Shown: piece after piece, positions 53,800-64,000 of the stretch
Position numbering within the stretch: the first letter of the stretch is position 1
Layout: the number at the start of each line of letters is the position of its first letter
DNA from: Streptomyces pluripotens
GTDB lineage: Bacteria; Actinomycetota; Actinomycetes; Streptomycetales; Streptomycetaceae
Reading direction: 5' to 3'
Assembly: GCF_000802245.2 (NCBI RefSeq)
Contig: NZ_CP021080.1
Coordinates: 4,464,001-4,528,000 of the forward strand
DNA length: 64,000 bases
Notes under the pieces: model-generated
The model's input: the letters and a program-made list of their open reading frames with translations, nothing else
Told to the model about the DNA's origin: nothing
Database searches by the model: none
Position numbers and translations under genes: made by a program

Positions 53800-54627
53800 T
53801 TGAATCGGAAAGAGTTGGACCCCGAGCACTCACCAGGCGCGGCGTTCGGTCAGCGTCTGCGCATGTTGCGGGAGGAGCGGGGCTGGACTCAAGACGACCT
53901 GGCAGAGCGGATGGGTTACTCCGGGACGCACATCTCCGCCGTGGAAACTGGCCGTCGGACTCCAACTCCCCGTTTTTCGCATAGTGCTGACAAGGCCTTC
54001 GGTACCGGCGATCTGTTCGAACGCCAAGGGCGCGCTGTACGGCACACAGCGCTGTTGGAGGGGTTCCCGGACTATGTTGCGCAGGAGGTCCGTGCGACCG
54101 AGATCCGCCTCTTTGAGCTGGGAATCGTTCCGGGGTTGCTCCAGACTCCCGAGTACGCGGCGGCCATCACCACGGGCGCTGTCCGGCGAGGAGCCATTAC
54201 GGAGCAGCAGGCGGAGGAAAGGTTGTCTCTGCTTGCAGCGCGCCAGGCGTCCCTTGAACGCACGCCTGCCCCCATGGTCTACGCGGTTCTGGACGAGAGC
54301 TGCATACGGCGACCAGTAGGCGGTGCCAAGGTCATAGCGGCGCAACTGGACCGGCTCGCCGCGTTCGCCGAACTACCCTCCACTGTCCTTCAGGTGGCTC
54401 CGTACGACCTCGGTGAACGGCGGGCATTCGATCTGCCCGTCACGCTGTTGACTCTCGCTGACCGGAGCCATGTTGCGTACGCCGAGTCTGCGCTACAAGG
54501 ACGACTGGAGCGCGAAACGCGCCTCGTTCAGCCCATGTTGACGGCCTACCATCAACTGCAGGCTGAAGCCCGCTCGCAGACGGACTCTGTGGCCATGATC
54601 AGTCAGTTACGAAAGGGCGCCCCGTGA
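53800..54627 (+). CDS. XRE family regulator with DUF5753 domain
   Basis: The product is 275 residues if started at TTG 53800, giving NRKELDPEHSP as in homologues; a GTG at 53770 would add ten residues. The N-terminal HTH (FGQRLRMLREERGWTQDDLAERMGYSGTHISAVETGRR) is followed by the DUF5753 domain (LEGFPDYVAQEVRATEIRLFELGIVPGLLQTPEYA...). This is the Scr1-type regulator that pairs with a DUF397 partner and acts in stress and development. Its codon usage is less GC-rich than its neighbours. Confidence 0.92.
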   Translation: MNRKELDPEHSPGAAFGQRLRMLREERGWTQDDLAERMGYSGTHISAVETGRRTPTPRFSHSADKAFGTGDLFERQGRAVRHTALLEGFPDYVAQEVRATEIRLFELGIVPGLLQTPEYAAAITTGAVRRGAITEQQAEERLSLLAARQASLERTPAPMVYAVLDESCIRRPVGGAKVIAAQLDRLAAFAELPSTVLQVAPYDLGERRAFDLPVTLLTLADRSHVAYAESALQGRLERETRLVQPMLTAYHQLQAEARSQTDSVAMISQLRKGAP

Positions 54628-54833
54628 CGACCGAAGACCCGCGTTGGTTCACGTCCTCGTACAGCAGCAACGGCGGCCAGTGCATCGAGGTCGCCACCAA
54701 CCTCGTCGCCCCGTGCGGCGTGGTCCCCGTCCGGGACTCGAAGAATCCGAGCGGTCCGGTTCTGGACCTTCCCGCCGAGGCGTTCTCGTCGTTCGTGACG
54801 GGCGTCAAGGCCGGCGGGTTCGCAGTGGTCTGA
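54624..54833 (+). CDS. DUF397 partner protein
   Basis: The product is 69 residues from a GTG overlapping the XRE stop. The signature WFTSSYSSNGGQCIEVAT, then VPVRDSKNPSGPVLDLPAEAFSSFV, is diagnostic for DUF397. These small proteins bind their cognate XRE regulator (Scr2/Scr1-like) and behave as antitoxin-like or anti-regulator partners. Confidence 0.93.
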   Translation: MTTEDPRWFTSSYSSNGGQCIEVATNLVAPCGVVPVRDSKNPSGPVLDLPAEAFSSFVTGVKAGGFAVV

Positions 54834-54862
54834 CCACTCGGCGGGCCGCGAGCAGTGCGCGC

Positions 54863-54895
54863 AGGTGCTCGTCCGGGGTCTCCCGGCGAGCACCT
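54863..54895. terminator. Hairpin after the DUF397 gene
   Basis: AGGTGCTCG and CGAGCACCT form a perfect 9-bp stem with a 15-base loop, 30 bases after the DUF397 stop and before the convergent aminotransferase. Confidence 0.65.
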
Positions 54896-54987
54896 CGCAC
54901 CAGAACCGTGCGGACGGAGGTGCCCGGCAGGTGTGCACACCGGCGCTCGTGACCCCGTTTCGGTGTACCGGGTCGCCGGGTCCCGCC

Positions 54988-56193
54988 TCAGCCGCCCAAC
55001 ACCGCTGTGAGCTGCTCCAGCCCCCAGTCCAGGTCCTCCTCGCCGATCACCAGCGGTGGCGCGATCCGGATGGTGGACCCGTGGGTGTCCTTCACCAGTA
55101 CCCCGCGCTCCACCAGCCGCTCCGACACCTCTCGTCCGGTACCCAGTCCCGGCGCGATGTCCACTCCCGCCCACAGCCCGCGCCCGCGCACCGCCGTCAC
55201 TGCACCCCCGTCGAGCAGCGTTCGCAGTGCGCGGTGCAGACGGGCGCCCAGCTCCGCCGCCCGCGCCTGGTACTCACCGGTCCGCAGCATCGCGATCACC
55301 TCCAGCGCCACCGCACAGGCCAGCGGATTCCCGCCGAACGTCGACCCGTGGTCGCCCGGCCGGAACACCCCGAGCACCGCCTCGCTCGACACCACTGCCG
55401 ACACCGGGACGATCCCGCCGCCGAGCGCCTTGCCCAGCACGTACACGTCCGGCACCACCCCCTCGTGCTCGCACGCGAAGGTCTTTCCGGTCCGGCCCAG
55501 GCCCGACTGGATCTCGTCGGCGACGAAGAGGACGTTCCGCTCGCGCGTCAGCTCCCGCACCCCCGGCAGATAACCGGCCGGTGGCACGATCACCCCGGAC
55601 TCGCCCTGGATCGGCTCCAGAAGCACCGCCACCGTGTTCTCGGTGAGCGCCGACCGCATCGCCGTCAGGTCTCCGTAGGGCACGATCTCGAACCCCGGCG
55701 TGTACGGCCCGAAGTCCGCGCGGGCCTGCGCATCCGTCGAGAAGCTGATCACAGTCGTCGTACGCCCGTGGAAGTTGCCGCCCGCGACCACGATCTTCGC
55801 CATCTCCGCGGGCACCCCCTTCACCCGGTACCCCCACTTCCGAGCCGTCTTCAGCGCGCTCTCCACGGCCTCCACGCCGGTGTTCATCGGCAGCACCATC
55901 TCCATGCCGCACAGCTCGGCCAGCTGGGTGCAGAACGCTGCGAACCGGTCGTGGTGGAAGGCGCGGGAGGTCAGTGTGACCCGTTCCAGCTGTGCCTTCG
56001 CCGCATCGATCAGCCGCCGGTTGCGGTGTCCGAAGTTGAGCGCCGAGTAGCCCGCCAGCCAGTCCAGGTACCGGCGTCCCTCCACATCCGTCATCCATGC
56101 GCCCTCGGCCGTGGCCACCACGACCGGCAGCGGACGGTAGGTGGGCGCACAGTGCGCGCCGGCGGCGGCGATCAGATCCTCGGCAGCGGTCAC
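54988..56193 (-). CDS. rocD: Ornithine--oxo-acid aminotransferase
   Basis: A 401-residue class III PLP aminotransferase that converts ornithine and 2-oxoglutarate to glutamate-semialdehyde. Motifs: NFGHRNRRLIDAAKAQL, MNTGVEAVESALKTARKWGY, the PLP-site aspartate in VLFVADEIQSGLGRTGK, the Schiff-base lysine in VLGKALGGGIVPVSA and GSTFGGNPLACAVALEV. These fit RocD rather than acetylornithine aminotransferase. GTG 56193 has AGGAGAGG upstream. Confidence 0.94.
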   Translation of the reverse strand: MTAAEDLIAAAGAHCAPTYRPLPVVVATAEGAWMTDVEGRRYLDWLAGYSALNFGHRNRRLIDAAKAQLERVTLTSRAFHHDRFAAFCTQLAELCGMEMVLPMNTGVEAVESALKTARKWGYRVKGVPAEMAKIVVAGGNFHGRTTTVISFSTDAQARADFGPYTPGFEIVPYGDLTAMRSALTENTVAVLLEPIQGESGVIVPPAGYLPGVRELTRERNVLFVADEIQSGLGRTGKTFACEHEGVVPDVYVLGKALGGGIVPVSAVVSSEAVLGVFRPGDHGSTFGGNPLACAVALEVIAMLRTGEYQARAAELGARLHRALRTLLDGGAVTAVRGRGLWAGVDIAPGLGTGREVSERLVERGVLVKDTHGSTIRIAPPLVIGEEDLDWGLEQLTAVLGG

Positions 56194-56307
56194 GGCCTCT
56201 CCTGGACACCACGGGGAACGGGGACACGACGATCCCCCCTTCCTACCGTCGCTCGCATGGTGGACGCGGGACCTGCCGTGCCCGGCGCGCCCGGTAGGCT
56301 GGCCAGC

Positions 56308-56388
56308 GGGCCGTGACTGGCGCGCTGGGATGGGACGGACCATCGGGGAGCGGCCCGAGCGCCAAAATCAGTGCCGTGCGCCTGGGCC
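56308..56388 (+). promoter_or_regulatory. ZTP riboswitch (pfl motif) upstream of glyA
   Basis: Conserved segments occur in order: GGGCCGTGACTGGCG at 56308-56322, GGACCATCGGGGAGCG at about 56337-56352, and CCGTGCGCCTGGGC at 56374-56387. These match the ZTP/ZMP-binding pfl RNA, which turns on one-carbon and purine genes, including glyA, when 10-formyl-THF is short. The intervening bases can form the required P1, P2 and P3 helices. Recognition is by eye. It lies 39 bases before the glyA GTG. Confidence 0.88.
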
Positions 56389-56426
56389 GAACGTGAACGC
56401 TGAACGCACACCGTCCGGAGGTCCCC

Positions 56427-59089
<2,663 letters not shown>

Positions 59090-59226
59090 GGCGTACGACC
59101 GCACACACGTCCGTGAGGCAGAGCGCTGCACATCACTTCCGCTGCGCCTGCCCACAGGACCGGCATGGCCGTACAGTCGATACCCGGACGACCGGGCACA
59201 CCACAGGTGCGACGACAGGAGACGAC

Positions 59227-59811
59227 GTGGGGACCGTAACGATCGGCGTGTCGATCGCGGTCCCGGAGCCGCACGGCAGCCTGCTCCAGGAGCGGCGCGC
59301 AGGCTTCGGCGACGCCGCGGCGCACGGTATCCCCACACATGTCACCCTGCTGCCGCCGACCGAGGTGAGCGAGGTGGACCTGCCGGCCGTGGAGGCCCAC
59401 CTCACCGAGGTCGCAGCGGCCGGCCGGCCGTTCCCGATGCGACTCTCCGGAACCGGTACCTTCCGGCCCCTGTCACCGGTGGTCTACGTGCGGGTCGTCC
59501 AGGGCGCGCAGGCCTGCGCCCGGCTGCAGCAGCGGGTCCGAGATGCCTCCGGGCCGGTCGCGCGCGAGCTGCAGTTCCCCTACCACCCGCACGTCACCGT
59601 CGCCCACGGCATCGACGAAGCGGCCATGGACCGGGCCTTTGAGGAACTCGCGGCCTTCGAGGCCGAGTGGCCGTGCAACGGGTTCGCGCTGTACGAGCAG
59701 GGCGCCGACGGGGTGTGGCGCAAGTTGCGGGAGTACACGTTCGGGGGATCCGTGGTGCCGCCGCAGGCCGGCCACGTCGACATCGGGCGCGGGACGATCG
59801 CCAGCCGGTAG
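59227..59811 (+). CDS. 2'-5' RNA ligase family (2H phosphoesterase) protein
   Basis: The product is 194 residues from GTG 59227, with AGGAG five bases upstream. The two HxT motifs of the 2H superfamily are intact: THVTLLPP and PHVTVAHG. Members act as cyclic phosphodiesterases or RNA ligases on 2'-5' or cyclic phosphates. Length is standard. The in vivo substrate is unknown; its place next to trpS is conserved in Streptomyces as far as I recall. Confidence 0.9.
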   Translation: MGTVTIGVSIAVPEPHGSLLQERRAGFGDAAAHGIPTHVTLLPPTEVSEVDLPAVEAHLTEVAAAGRPFPMRLSGTGTFRPLSPVVYVRVVQGAQACARLQQRVRDASGPVARELQFPYHPHVTVAHGIDEAAMDRAFEELAAFEAEWPCNGFALYEQGADGVWRKLREYTFGGSVVPPQAGHVDIGRGTIASR

Positions 59812-59865
59812 CCGCGCGGGTCGTCGCTTCCGCAGTCCCGCCCCGGCCGTCCCACTCGGTGACCG

Positions 59866-60642
59866 TCAGACGGGCAGCCTGCGGAACACCGACCGCGGCA
59901 AGTGCCGCAGGACCGACATGACCAGGCGCAGCGCGCCGGGCACCCACACCGTCTCGGAGCGGCGGCGCAGGCCCAGCTCGATCGCCGCGGCGACCGCCTC
60001 AGGGGTGGTGGCGAACGGGCTCTCCGGCCGGCCGGACGTCATCCTCGTCCTGACGAATCCGGGTCGTACGACCATGACGCGCACGCCGGTGCCGTGCAGG
60101 GCGTCGCCGAGGCCCTGGGCGAAGGCGTCGAGGCCGGCCTTGCTCGAGCCGTAGATGAAGTCGACGCGGCGGGCCCGTTCGCCGGCCACCGAGGAGAGGA
60201 CCACCAGCGAGCCGCGGCCCTGGGACTGCAGGGCACGGGCGCTGACCAGGCCCGCGGAGACGGCCCCGGTGTAGTTGGTCCGGGCGACCTGCACGGCCCG
60301 CACCGGGTCACGCTCGTCGTGGGCCTGGTCGCCCAGGATGCCGAAGGCGAGCAGCACCATGTCGACGCAGCCCTCGGCGAAGACCTTGCCGAGGACGGTC
60401 TCGTGGGACTCGGGGTCGAGGGCGTCGAAGTCGACGGTGCGCACCTCCGCGCCGAGCGCACGCAGGCCGTCCGCGGCCTGCTCCAGAGCGGGTGAGGGGC
60501 GGCCGGCCAGCCACACGGTACGGGTGCGGCGGGTGATCAGCCGGCGGGCGGTGGCCAGCGCGATCTCGGACGTGCCGCCGAGGACGAGCAGTGACCGGGG
60601 GAGACCGAGGGCAGGCAGGTCGGGCGACGTGGCTCCAGGCAT
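59866..60642 (-). CDS. SDR reductase related to decaprenylphosphoryl-ribose epimerase subunit DprE2
   Basis: A 258-residue short-chain dehydrogenase. The nucleotide motif is SLLVLGGTSEIALATARRL, an unusual GGTSEIA form found in DprE2. The catalytic residues lie in VVLSSVAGERARRVDFIYGSSKAGLDAF (S, Y, K). The C-terminal VMVVRPGFVRTRMTSGRPESPFATTPE also fits. DprE2 reduces a keto-sugar polyprenyl phosphate to the arabinose donor in mycobacteria. Streptomyces lack arabinogalactan, so the substrate here is open. ATG 60642; the frame extends to 60687. Confidence 0.82.
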   Translation of the reverse strand: MPGATSPDLPALGLPRSLLVLGGTSEIALATARRLITRRTRTVWLAGRPSPALEQAADGLRALGAEVRTVDFDALDPESHETVLGKVFAEGCVDMVLLAFGILGDQAHDERDPVRAVQVARTNYTGAVSAGLVSARALQSQGRGSLVVLSSVAGERARRVDFIYGSSKAGLDAFAQGLGDALHGTGVRVMVVRPGFVRTRMTSGRPESPFATTPEAVAAAIELGLRRRSETVWVPGALRLVMSVLRHLPRSVFRRLPV

Positions 60643-60837
60643 GTCGTGACCGTATCCGCCGGTCACGGGCTGACCGTGGCGAAACATCGCCGTGCTACCC
60701 GAAGTGGGTGATTAATGGGATGTCGCACCATCCCAGCCGCACGGGACGGCGGCTACCCGGCCACCATGCTGCGGGCCCCGGGACAACGGCACGGTGGTCT
60801 CCCGCTTGGGCTTCCGCGACAAGGGCAGGAACGGATC

Positions 60838-61746
60838 ATGGACTGGCTGCAGAGACTGCCCGGCATCGGGCCGGCCGTCACCTGGCTGACGGCCACGCAC
60901 GCGTGGTACTCCTACGAGCGGCTGGCCCGGGTGAAATGGACACGGCTGGCCGCCGCCATGACGTTCATCAGCTTCGTGGCCCTGTTCCCGCTGCTCACCC
61001 TGATCGCCGCGATCACCGCCGCCACACTGAGCACGGCCACCCAGAAGACCATCGAGGACAAGATCGCCCAACAGGTCCCGGGCATCTCCCAGCAACTGGA
61101 CATCGGCTCCCTGGTGCACAACGCCGGTACCGTCGGGGTCATCGCGGGCGCCGTGCTGCTGCTCGCGGGCATCGGCTGGGTCGGCCAGGTGCGGGACTGC
61201 CTGCGCGCGGTGTGGGAACTGCCGGACCACAAGGAGAACCCCTTCCTCGCCAAGGCCAAGGACGCCGGCGTCCTCGTCGGCTTCGGCGGCGCCCTGCTGG
61301 TCACGTTCGCCGCGTCCACGCTCGCCTCGGCCGCGGTCGGTCGGGTGGCGGGCCTGCTCGGCCTGGCCGAGCACGGCTGGGGCACCGCGCTGTTGCAGCT
61401 CGCCGCGTTCGCCGTTGCCGTGCTCGCCGACTTCCTGGTCCTGCTCTACGTGCTGACCCTGCTGCCCGGGGTGGAGCCGCCGCGCGGCCGTCTGCTGGTG
61501 GCCGCCCTGCTCGGCGCGATCGGCTTCGAACTGCTGAAGCTGCTCCTCAGCGGTTACATCCAGGGGGTCGCCGCGAAGAGCATGTACGGCGCGTTCGGGG
61601 TCCCCGTGGCCCTGCTGCTGTGGATCAACTTCACCGCGAAACTCGTTCTGTTCTGCGCCTCCTGGACGGCGACGCAGGACGACGGAACCGAGCTCAGGAA
61701 GGCGTCCGACGGCGCCTCAGATCCGGCAGCGGCCACCGGCGGTTGA
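60838..61746 (+). CDS. YihY/BrkB family membrane protein
   Basis: A 302-residue polytopic protein with about six helices. It shows YERLARVKWTRLAAAMTFISFVALFPLLTLIAAI, the signature region LAGIGWVGQVRDCLRAVWELPDHKENPFLAKAKD and the C-terminal YGAFGVPVALLLWINFTAKLVLFCASW. The family was once called ribonuclease BN; its true role is unknown, with transport or envelope functions suggested. ATG 60838 with GGCAGGAACGG upstream. Its last 53 bases overlap the 3' end of the convergent D,D-carboxypeptidase gene. Confidence 0.92.
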   Translation: MDWLQRLPGIGPAVTWLTATHAWYSYERLARVKWTRLAAAMTFISFVALFPLLTLIAAITAATLSTATQKTIEDKIAQQVPGISQQLDIGSLVHNAGTVGVIAGAVLLLAGIGWVGQVRDCLRAVWELPDHKENPFLAKAKDAGVLVGFGGALLVTFAASTLASAAVGRVAGLLGLAEHGWGTALLQLAAFAVAVLADFLVLLYVLTLLPGVEPPRGRLLVAALLGAIGFELLKLLLSGYIQGVAAKSMYGAFGVPVALLLWINFTAKLVLFCASWTATQDDGTELRKASDGASDPAAATGG

Positions 61747-62929
61747 CCAGGAACGCCCCGGCCGCGAGCAGCACCAGCAACCCGCCCGTGATGGCCAGGG
61801 CGATGCCCATGCCACTGGAGCGGGACCCGGCGGTGGCGCGCGCCGCCGGCGCCGAGCCCGACCCGCCGGTACCGTAGGCCTGCCCGGCGGCACTGGGACC
61901 CGGCTGTGCGGTGGCGTCCGCCACGGCGCTCCTCGGCGGCACCAGTTCACCCACCGGCTTGACCTTGCCGGCCGCCTGGAAGCCCCAGTCGAACAACGTG
62001 GCGGTCTCCTTGTAGACCTCGTTGTGCTCGTGCTTCCCCGGATTCATCACCGTGACGAGCAGCACCCTGCCGTTGCGCTCGGCGACACCGGTGAAGGTGG
62101 CGCCCGCGTGGGTGGTGTTGCCGTTCTTCACACCTGCGATGCCCCGGTAGACGGGCACGTCGGTGTCGCCGCTCAGCATCCGGTTGGTGTTCTGGATCTC
62201 CCTGGACCCGAATCGCGCCCGCACGGTGGAGCAGTAGTCGCGGAAGTCCTTCTTCTGCAGCCCGGAACGGGCGAACAGGGTCAGGTCGTACGCCGACGAC
62301 ACCTGCCCGGGTTCGTCGTAGCCGTCGGGGGAGACCACGTGCGTGTCCAGCGCCTGCAGGTCGTCGGCGTGCGCCTGCATGTCCTTGACGGTCTGTCCGA
62401 CACCGCCGTTCATCGAGGACAGCACGTGGACGGCGTCGTTGCCCGAGCGCAGGAAGACCCCGAGCCACAGGTCGTGGACGGTGTAGGTGTGCCCCGCCGC
62501 TATGCCGACCACGCTGGAACCGGCGCCCATTCCGGCGAGGTCGGACGGCACCACCTTGTGCCGGGTCCCTCTCGGAAACCGGGGCAGCACGGTGTCGGCG
62601 AACAGCATCTTCAGCGTGCTCGCCGGGGCCAGTCGCCAGTGCGCGTTGTGCGTGGCGAGCACGTCCCCCGACTCGGCGTCGGCGACGATCCAGGAACGGG
62701 CGGTGAGGCCCTTGGGCAGCACCGGGACGCCCGGGGCGAGGTTGACCTGCGTGCCGGGCTGTCCGAGCCGGACCCCGCCGACGGTGGACATGTGGGCCGG
62801 GGGCGTGGTCGACGGGCTCGACGAGGGGGTGGGAGCGGCGAGGGCGGCGGACGTGGCGACGGACAGCGACGACAGCGCGGCGGAGGCGACCAGCAGGGAG
62901 CGCCGGACGGAGTTCTTGGGTGCGGGCAC
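61694..62929 (-). CDS. D-alanyl-D-alanine carboxypeptidase (S11, DacA-like)
   Basis: A 411-residue penicillin-binding protein trimming peptidoglycan stem peptides. It has a signal peptide (about residues 10-32), then SxxK at S104-K107 in PASTLK, SxN at S162-N164 in RSGNDAV, and a KNG triad at 268-270 (VKNGNTTHAG) instead of the usual KTG. A glycine/serine-rich linker and one C-terminal helix (MGIALAITGGLLVLLAAGAFL) with a basic tail anchor it to the membrane. Start GTG 62929. Confidence 0.93.
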   Translation of the reverse strand: MPAPKNSVRRSLLVASAALSSLSVATSAALAAPTPSSSPSTTPPAHMSTVGGVRLGQPGTQVNLAPGVPVLPKGLTARSWIVADAESGDVLATHNAHWRLAPASTLKMLFADTVLPRFPRGTRHKVVPSDLAGMGAGSSVVGIAAGHTYTVHDLWLGVFLRSGNDAVHVLSSMNGGVGQTVKDMQAHADDLQALDTHVVSPDGYDEPGQVSSAYDLTLFARSGLQKKDFRDYCSTVRARFGSREIQNTNRMLSGDTDVPVYRGIAGVKNGNTTHAGATFTGVAERNGRVLLVTVMNPGKHEHNEVYKETATLFDWGFQAAGKVKPVGELVPPRSAVADATAQPGPSAAGQAYGTGGSGSAPAARATAGSRSSGMGIALAITGGLLVLLAAGAFLVNRRWPLPDLRRRRTPS

Positions 62930-63020
62930 GGTCGAGAACGTACCCGGAGCGCGCCGTGAAGTCCCACCGCCGGTGGCACCCCCGGCACGGAACCGGACGG
63001 CAGGCGGCGATACTGGCCCC

Positions 63021-63260
63021 ATGAAACTCAGCCGCCCGGTCTCCTGGTTCCTGCTCGCCTTCGGGGTGTGGAGCTGGGTCATCTGGGTCACTTTCGTGAA
63101 GAACCTGATCAAGGACGGCAGCGGGCTTGCCTTCCACAACGGTCACCCGACCGCGTACTTCTGGGTGCACCTGTTGCTGGCGATCGTCTCCTTCGTACTG
63201 GGGACGGCCATCGGGGTCATCGGGTTGCGCGGGCTGCGCGCACTGCGCCGGACCCCCTAG
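63021..63260 (+). CDS. SCO4848 family membrane protein
   Basis: The product is 79 residues. Two helices (WFLLAFGVWSWVIWVTFVKN and VHLLLAIVSFVLGTAIGVIGLRG) flank a conserved polar loop, DGSGLAFHNGHPTAYFWV. It is recognisable as the small membrane protein family named after SCO4848 in S. coelicolor, where it also lies beside a D,D-carboxypeptidase gene. The function is unknown. The TAG stop lies in CTAG and repeat copy C begins there. Confidence 0.9.
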   Translation: MKLSRPVSWFLLAFGVWSWVIWVTFVKNLIKDGSGLAFHNGHPTAYFWVHLLLAIVSFVLGTAIGVIGLRGLRALRRTP

Positions 63261-63460
63261 TACCGCACCAGCTAGTACCGCACCAGGCGACGTTCGCCCC
63301 GTCGTGACGCCGGCATGCATGCATGCATGCATGCATGCATGCACGCTCGCCGAACCGACCGAAAGCCCACGTACATCCCGTACGAGGATGTCCGGCCAGC
63401 ACGCCGTGAGCACGCACCGGACGCCGCTCCGTGACGGGCACACGTTGCCTGCCGCGGCAC
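63257..63460. repeat. MITE-like structured repeat, copy C, with GCAT microsatellite
   Basis: This copy is inverted relative to copy A at 1092. The first 15 bases CTAGTACCGCACCAG are directly duplicated (63257-63271 and 63272-63286). The ends GGCGACGTTCGCCCC and GGGCACACGTTGCC form the terminal inverted repeat. The core keeps both nested palindromes. At 63313-63340 seven perfect GCAT units replace the two GTGC-like units found at the same place in copy A. Confidence 0.85.
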
Positions 63461-63690
63461 GAGCGGCGCCTCCCCCGGGACAGGCGGTCCCGCAACTGCG
63501 CAGGTGCTGTGCAGTCGGCTGAAAACAACGCCTTAACAACACCTCGGTAAGTTCTTGCTCATCTGGGCAGAAAGCCCTTCCCCCAGGTGAAACACGTGTG
63601 ATTAGGTGAGCCGCGCCACTTTAGGGGAGTGGCCATTTTCGTGCTGGGCCAGGGGTAGGGCCTTGACCGGCCTGGGGAGGCAACACCACC
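63461..63690. other. Upstream region of the peptide-binding protein gene
   Basis: A 230-base intergenic stretch that is AT-richer than average from 63515 on. GGGGAGG lies ten bases before the ATG at 63691. No dyad or riboswitch motif is recognised. Confidence 0.45.
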
Positions 63691-64000
63691 ATGCGATCTC
63701 TTCGCATGCGCATTTTCGTGACGCTGCTCGTACTCGCCGTCGTGGGAATCGGCGGCTGGCAACTGCTGCCATCACAGGAGGACAAGAACAACACCATCAC
63801 CGTCGGCACGACCGACGCGGTCACCGCACTCGATCCGGCCGGTGCGTACGACGCCGGCTCCTGGGCACTGTTCAGCAACGTGTTCCAGTCGTTGTTGACC
63901 TTCGAGCCGGGCGGGGCCGAACCGGTTCCGGACGCCGCGAAGAGCTGCTCGTTCCAGGACACCGGGCTGAAGACGTACCAGTGCACGCTGCGCGACGGGA
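63691..64000 (+). CDS. Peptide ABC transporter substrate-binding protein (partial)
   Basis: 103 residues are visible before the window ends. A signal anchor (RIFVTLLVLAVVGIGGWQLL) is followed by NTITVGTTDAVTALDPAGAYDAGSWALFSNVFQSLLTFEPG. The VGTTD...LDPAGAYD...NVFQSLL pattern is the start of the SBP_bac_5 (DppA/OppA) domain. A cysteine-containing KSCSFQDTGLKTYQCTLRDG segment follows. No lipobox is seen, so it is probably membrane-anchored or secreted. Confidence 0.88.
   Translation, partial: MRSLRMRIFVTLLVLAVVGIGGWQLLPSQEDKNNTITVGTTDAVTALDPAGAYDAGSWALFSNVFQSLLTFEPGGAEPVPDAAKSCSFQDTGLKTYQCTLRDG

Overview
The window is a high-GC actinobacterial chromosome segment. Strong GC bias at third codon positions, many GTG and TTG starts, the gene content and the gene order all point to Streptomyces. 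From memory, the order matches the S. coelicolor region from just before icmB (SCO4800) through sucCD (SCO4808-4809), purN-purH (SCO4813-4814), folD (SCO4824), mdh (SCO4827) and glyA/trpS to the SCO4848 membrane protein; those locus numbers are recalled, not looked up. There are no rRNA or tRNA genes, no insertion sequence with a transposase, and no CRISPR array. The window starts inside one gene and ends inside another.

Region 1 (1-8.6 kb) holds cell-envelope functions: a DoxX-like membrane protein, a PspC-domain protein divergent from a PspC-sensor-kinase/LuxR response-regulator pair, and two NlpC/P60 cell-wall hydrolases. The second hydrolase lies behind a c-di-AMP (ydaO) riboswitch. Region 2 (8.6-14.5 kb) has the DNA helicase PcrA, an M23 peptidase, a secreted-type lipase and the small cobalamin-binding subunit of a mutase (icmB).

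Region 3 (14.5-22.8 kb) is the most interesting part. It is a five-gene divergent cluster: SWIM zinc-finger protein and DUF5691 protein leftwards; MoxR AAA+ ATPase, DUF5682 protein (which shows TraB/TIKI-like GxxH motifs) and VWA protein rightwards. The shared promoter carries an inverted 13-bp repeat. Each arm contains TTGTCAGTG, the upstream element of the RecA-independent (PafBC-type) DNA-damage promoter. The SWIM-side promoter matches that consensus fully, and so does the promoter of pcrA. This suggests that the uncharacterised MoxR-VWA system belongs to the DNA-damage response.

Region 4 (23-41 kb) is core metabolism: succinyl-CoA synthetase (sucCD), an unusual HTH-sigma-membrane fusion regulator, a PerM-like protein, purN-purH, folD with its DUF3017 partner, a DUF2690 HTH membrane protein and malate dehydrogenase. 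Small membrane proteins and strong hairpin terminators lie between them. It ends with an MFS exporter divergent from its LysR regulator.

Region 5 (41.4-48.9 kb) is a betaine operon: betaine aldehyde dehydrogenase, choline dehydrogenase, and an ABC transporter (ATPase, double permease, lipoprotein binding protein). Together they would import choline or betaine and oxidise choline to glycine betaine. Region 6 (49-54.9 kb) is accessory: a PEP-mutase-like protein with two AhpD-like proteins under a divergent MocR regulator, a DMT transporter, and an XRE-DUF397 island. Region 7 (55-64 kb) has ornithine aminotransferase, glyA behind a ZTP riboswitch, trpS, a 2'-5' RNA-ligase-like protein, a DprE2-like reductase, a BrkB/YihY protein, a D,D-carboxypeptidase, the SCO4848-family protein and the start of a peptide-binding protein.

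A short structured repeat occurs three times (1092-1262, 12932-12985, 63257-63460). It has terminal inverted repeats and always directly follows a stop codon. One copy carries seven GCAT tandem units.
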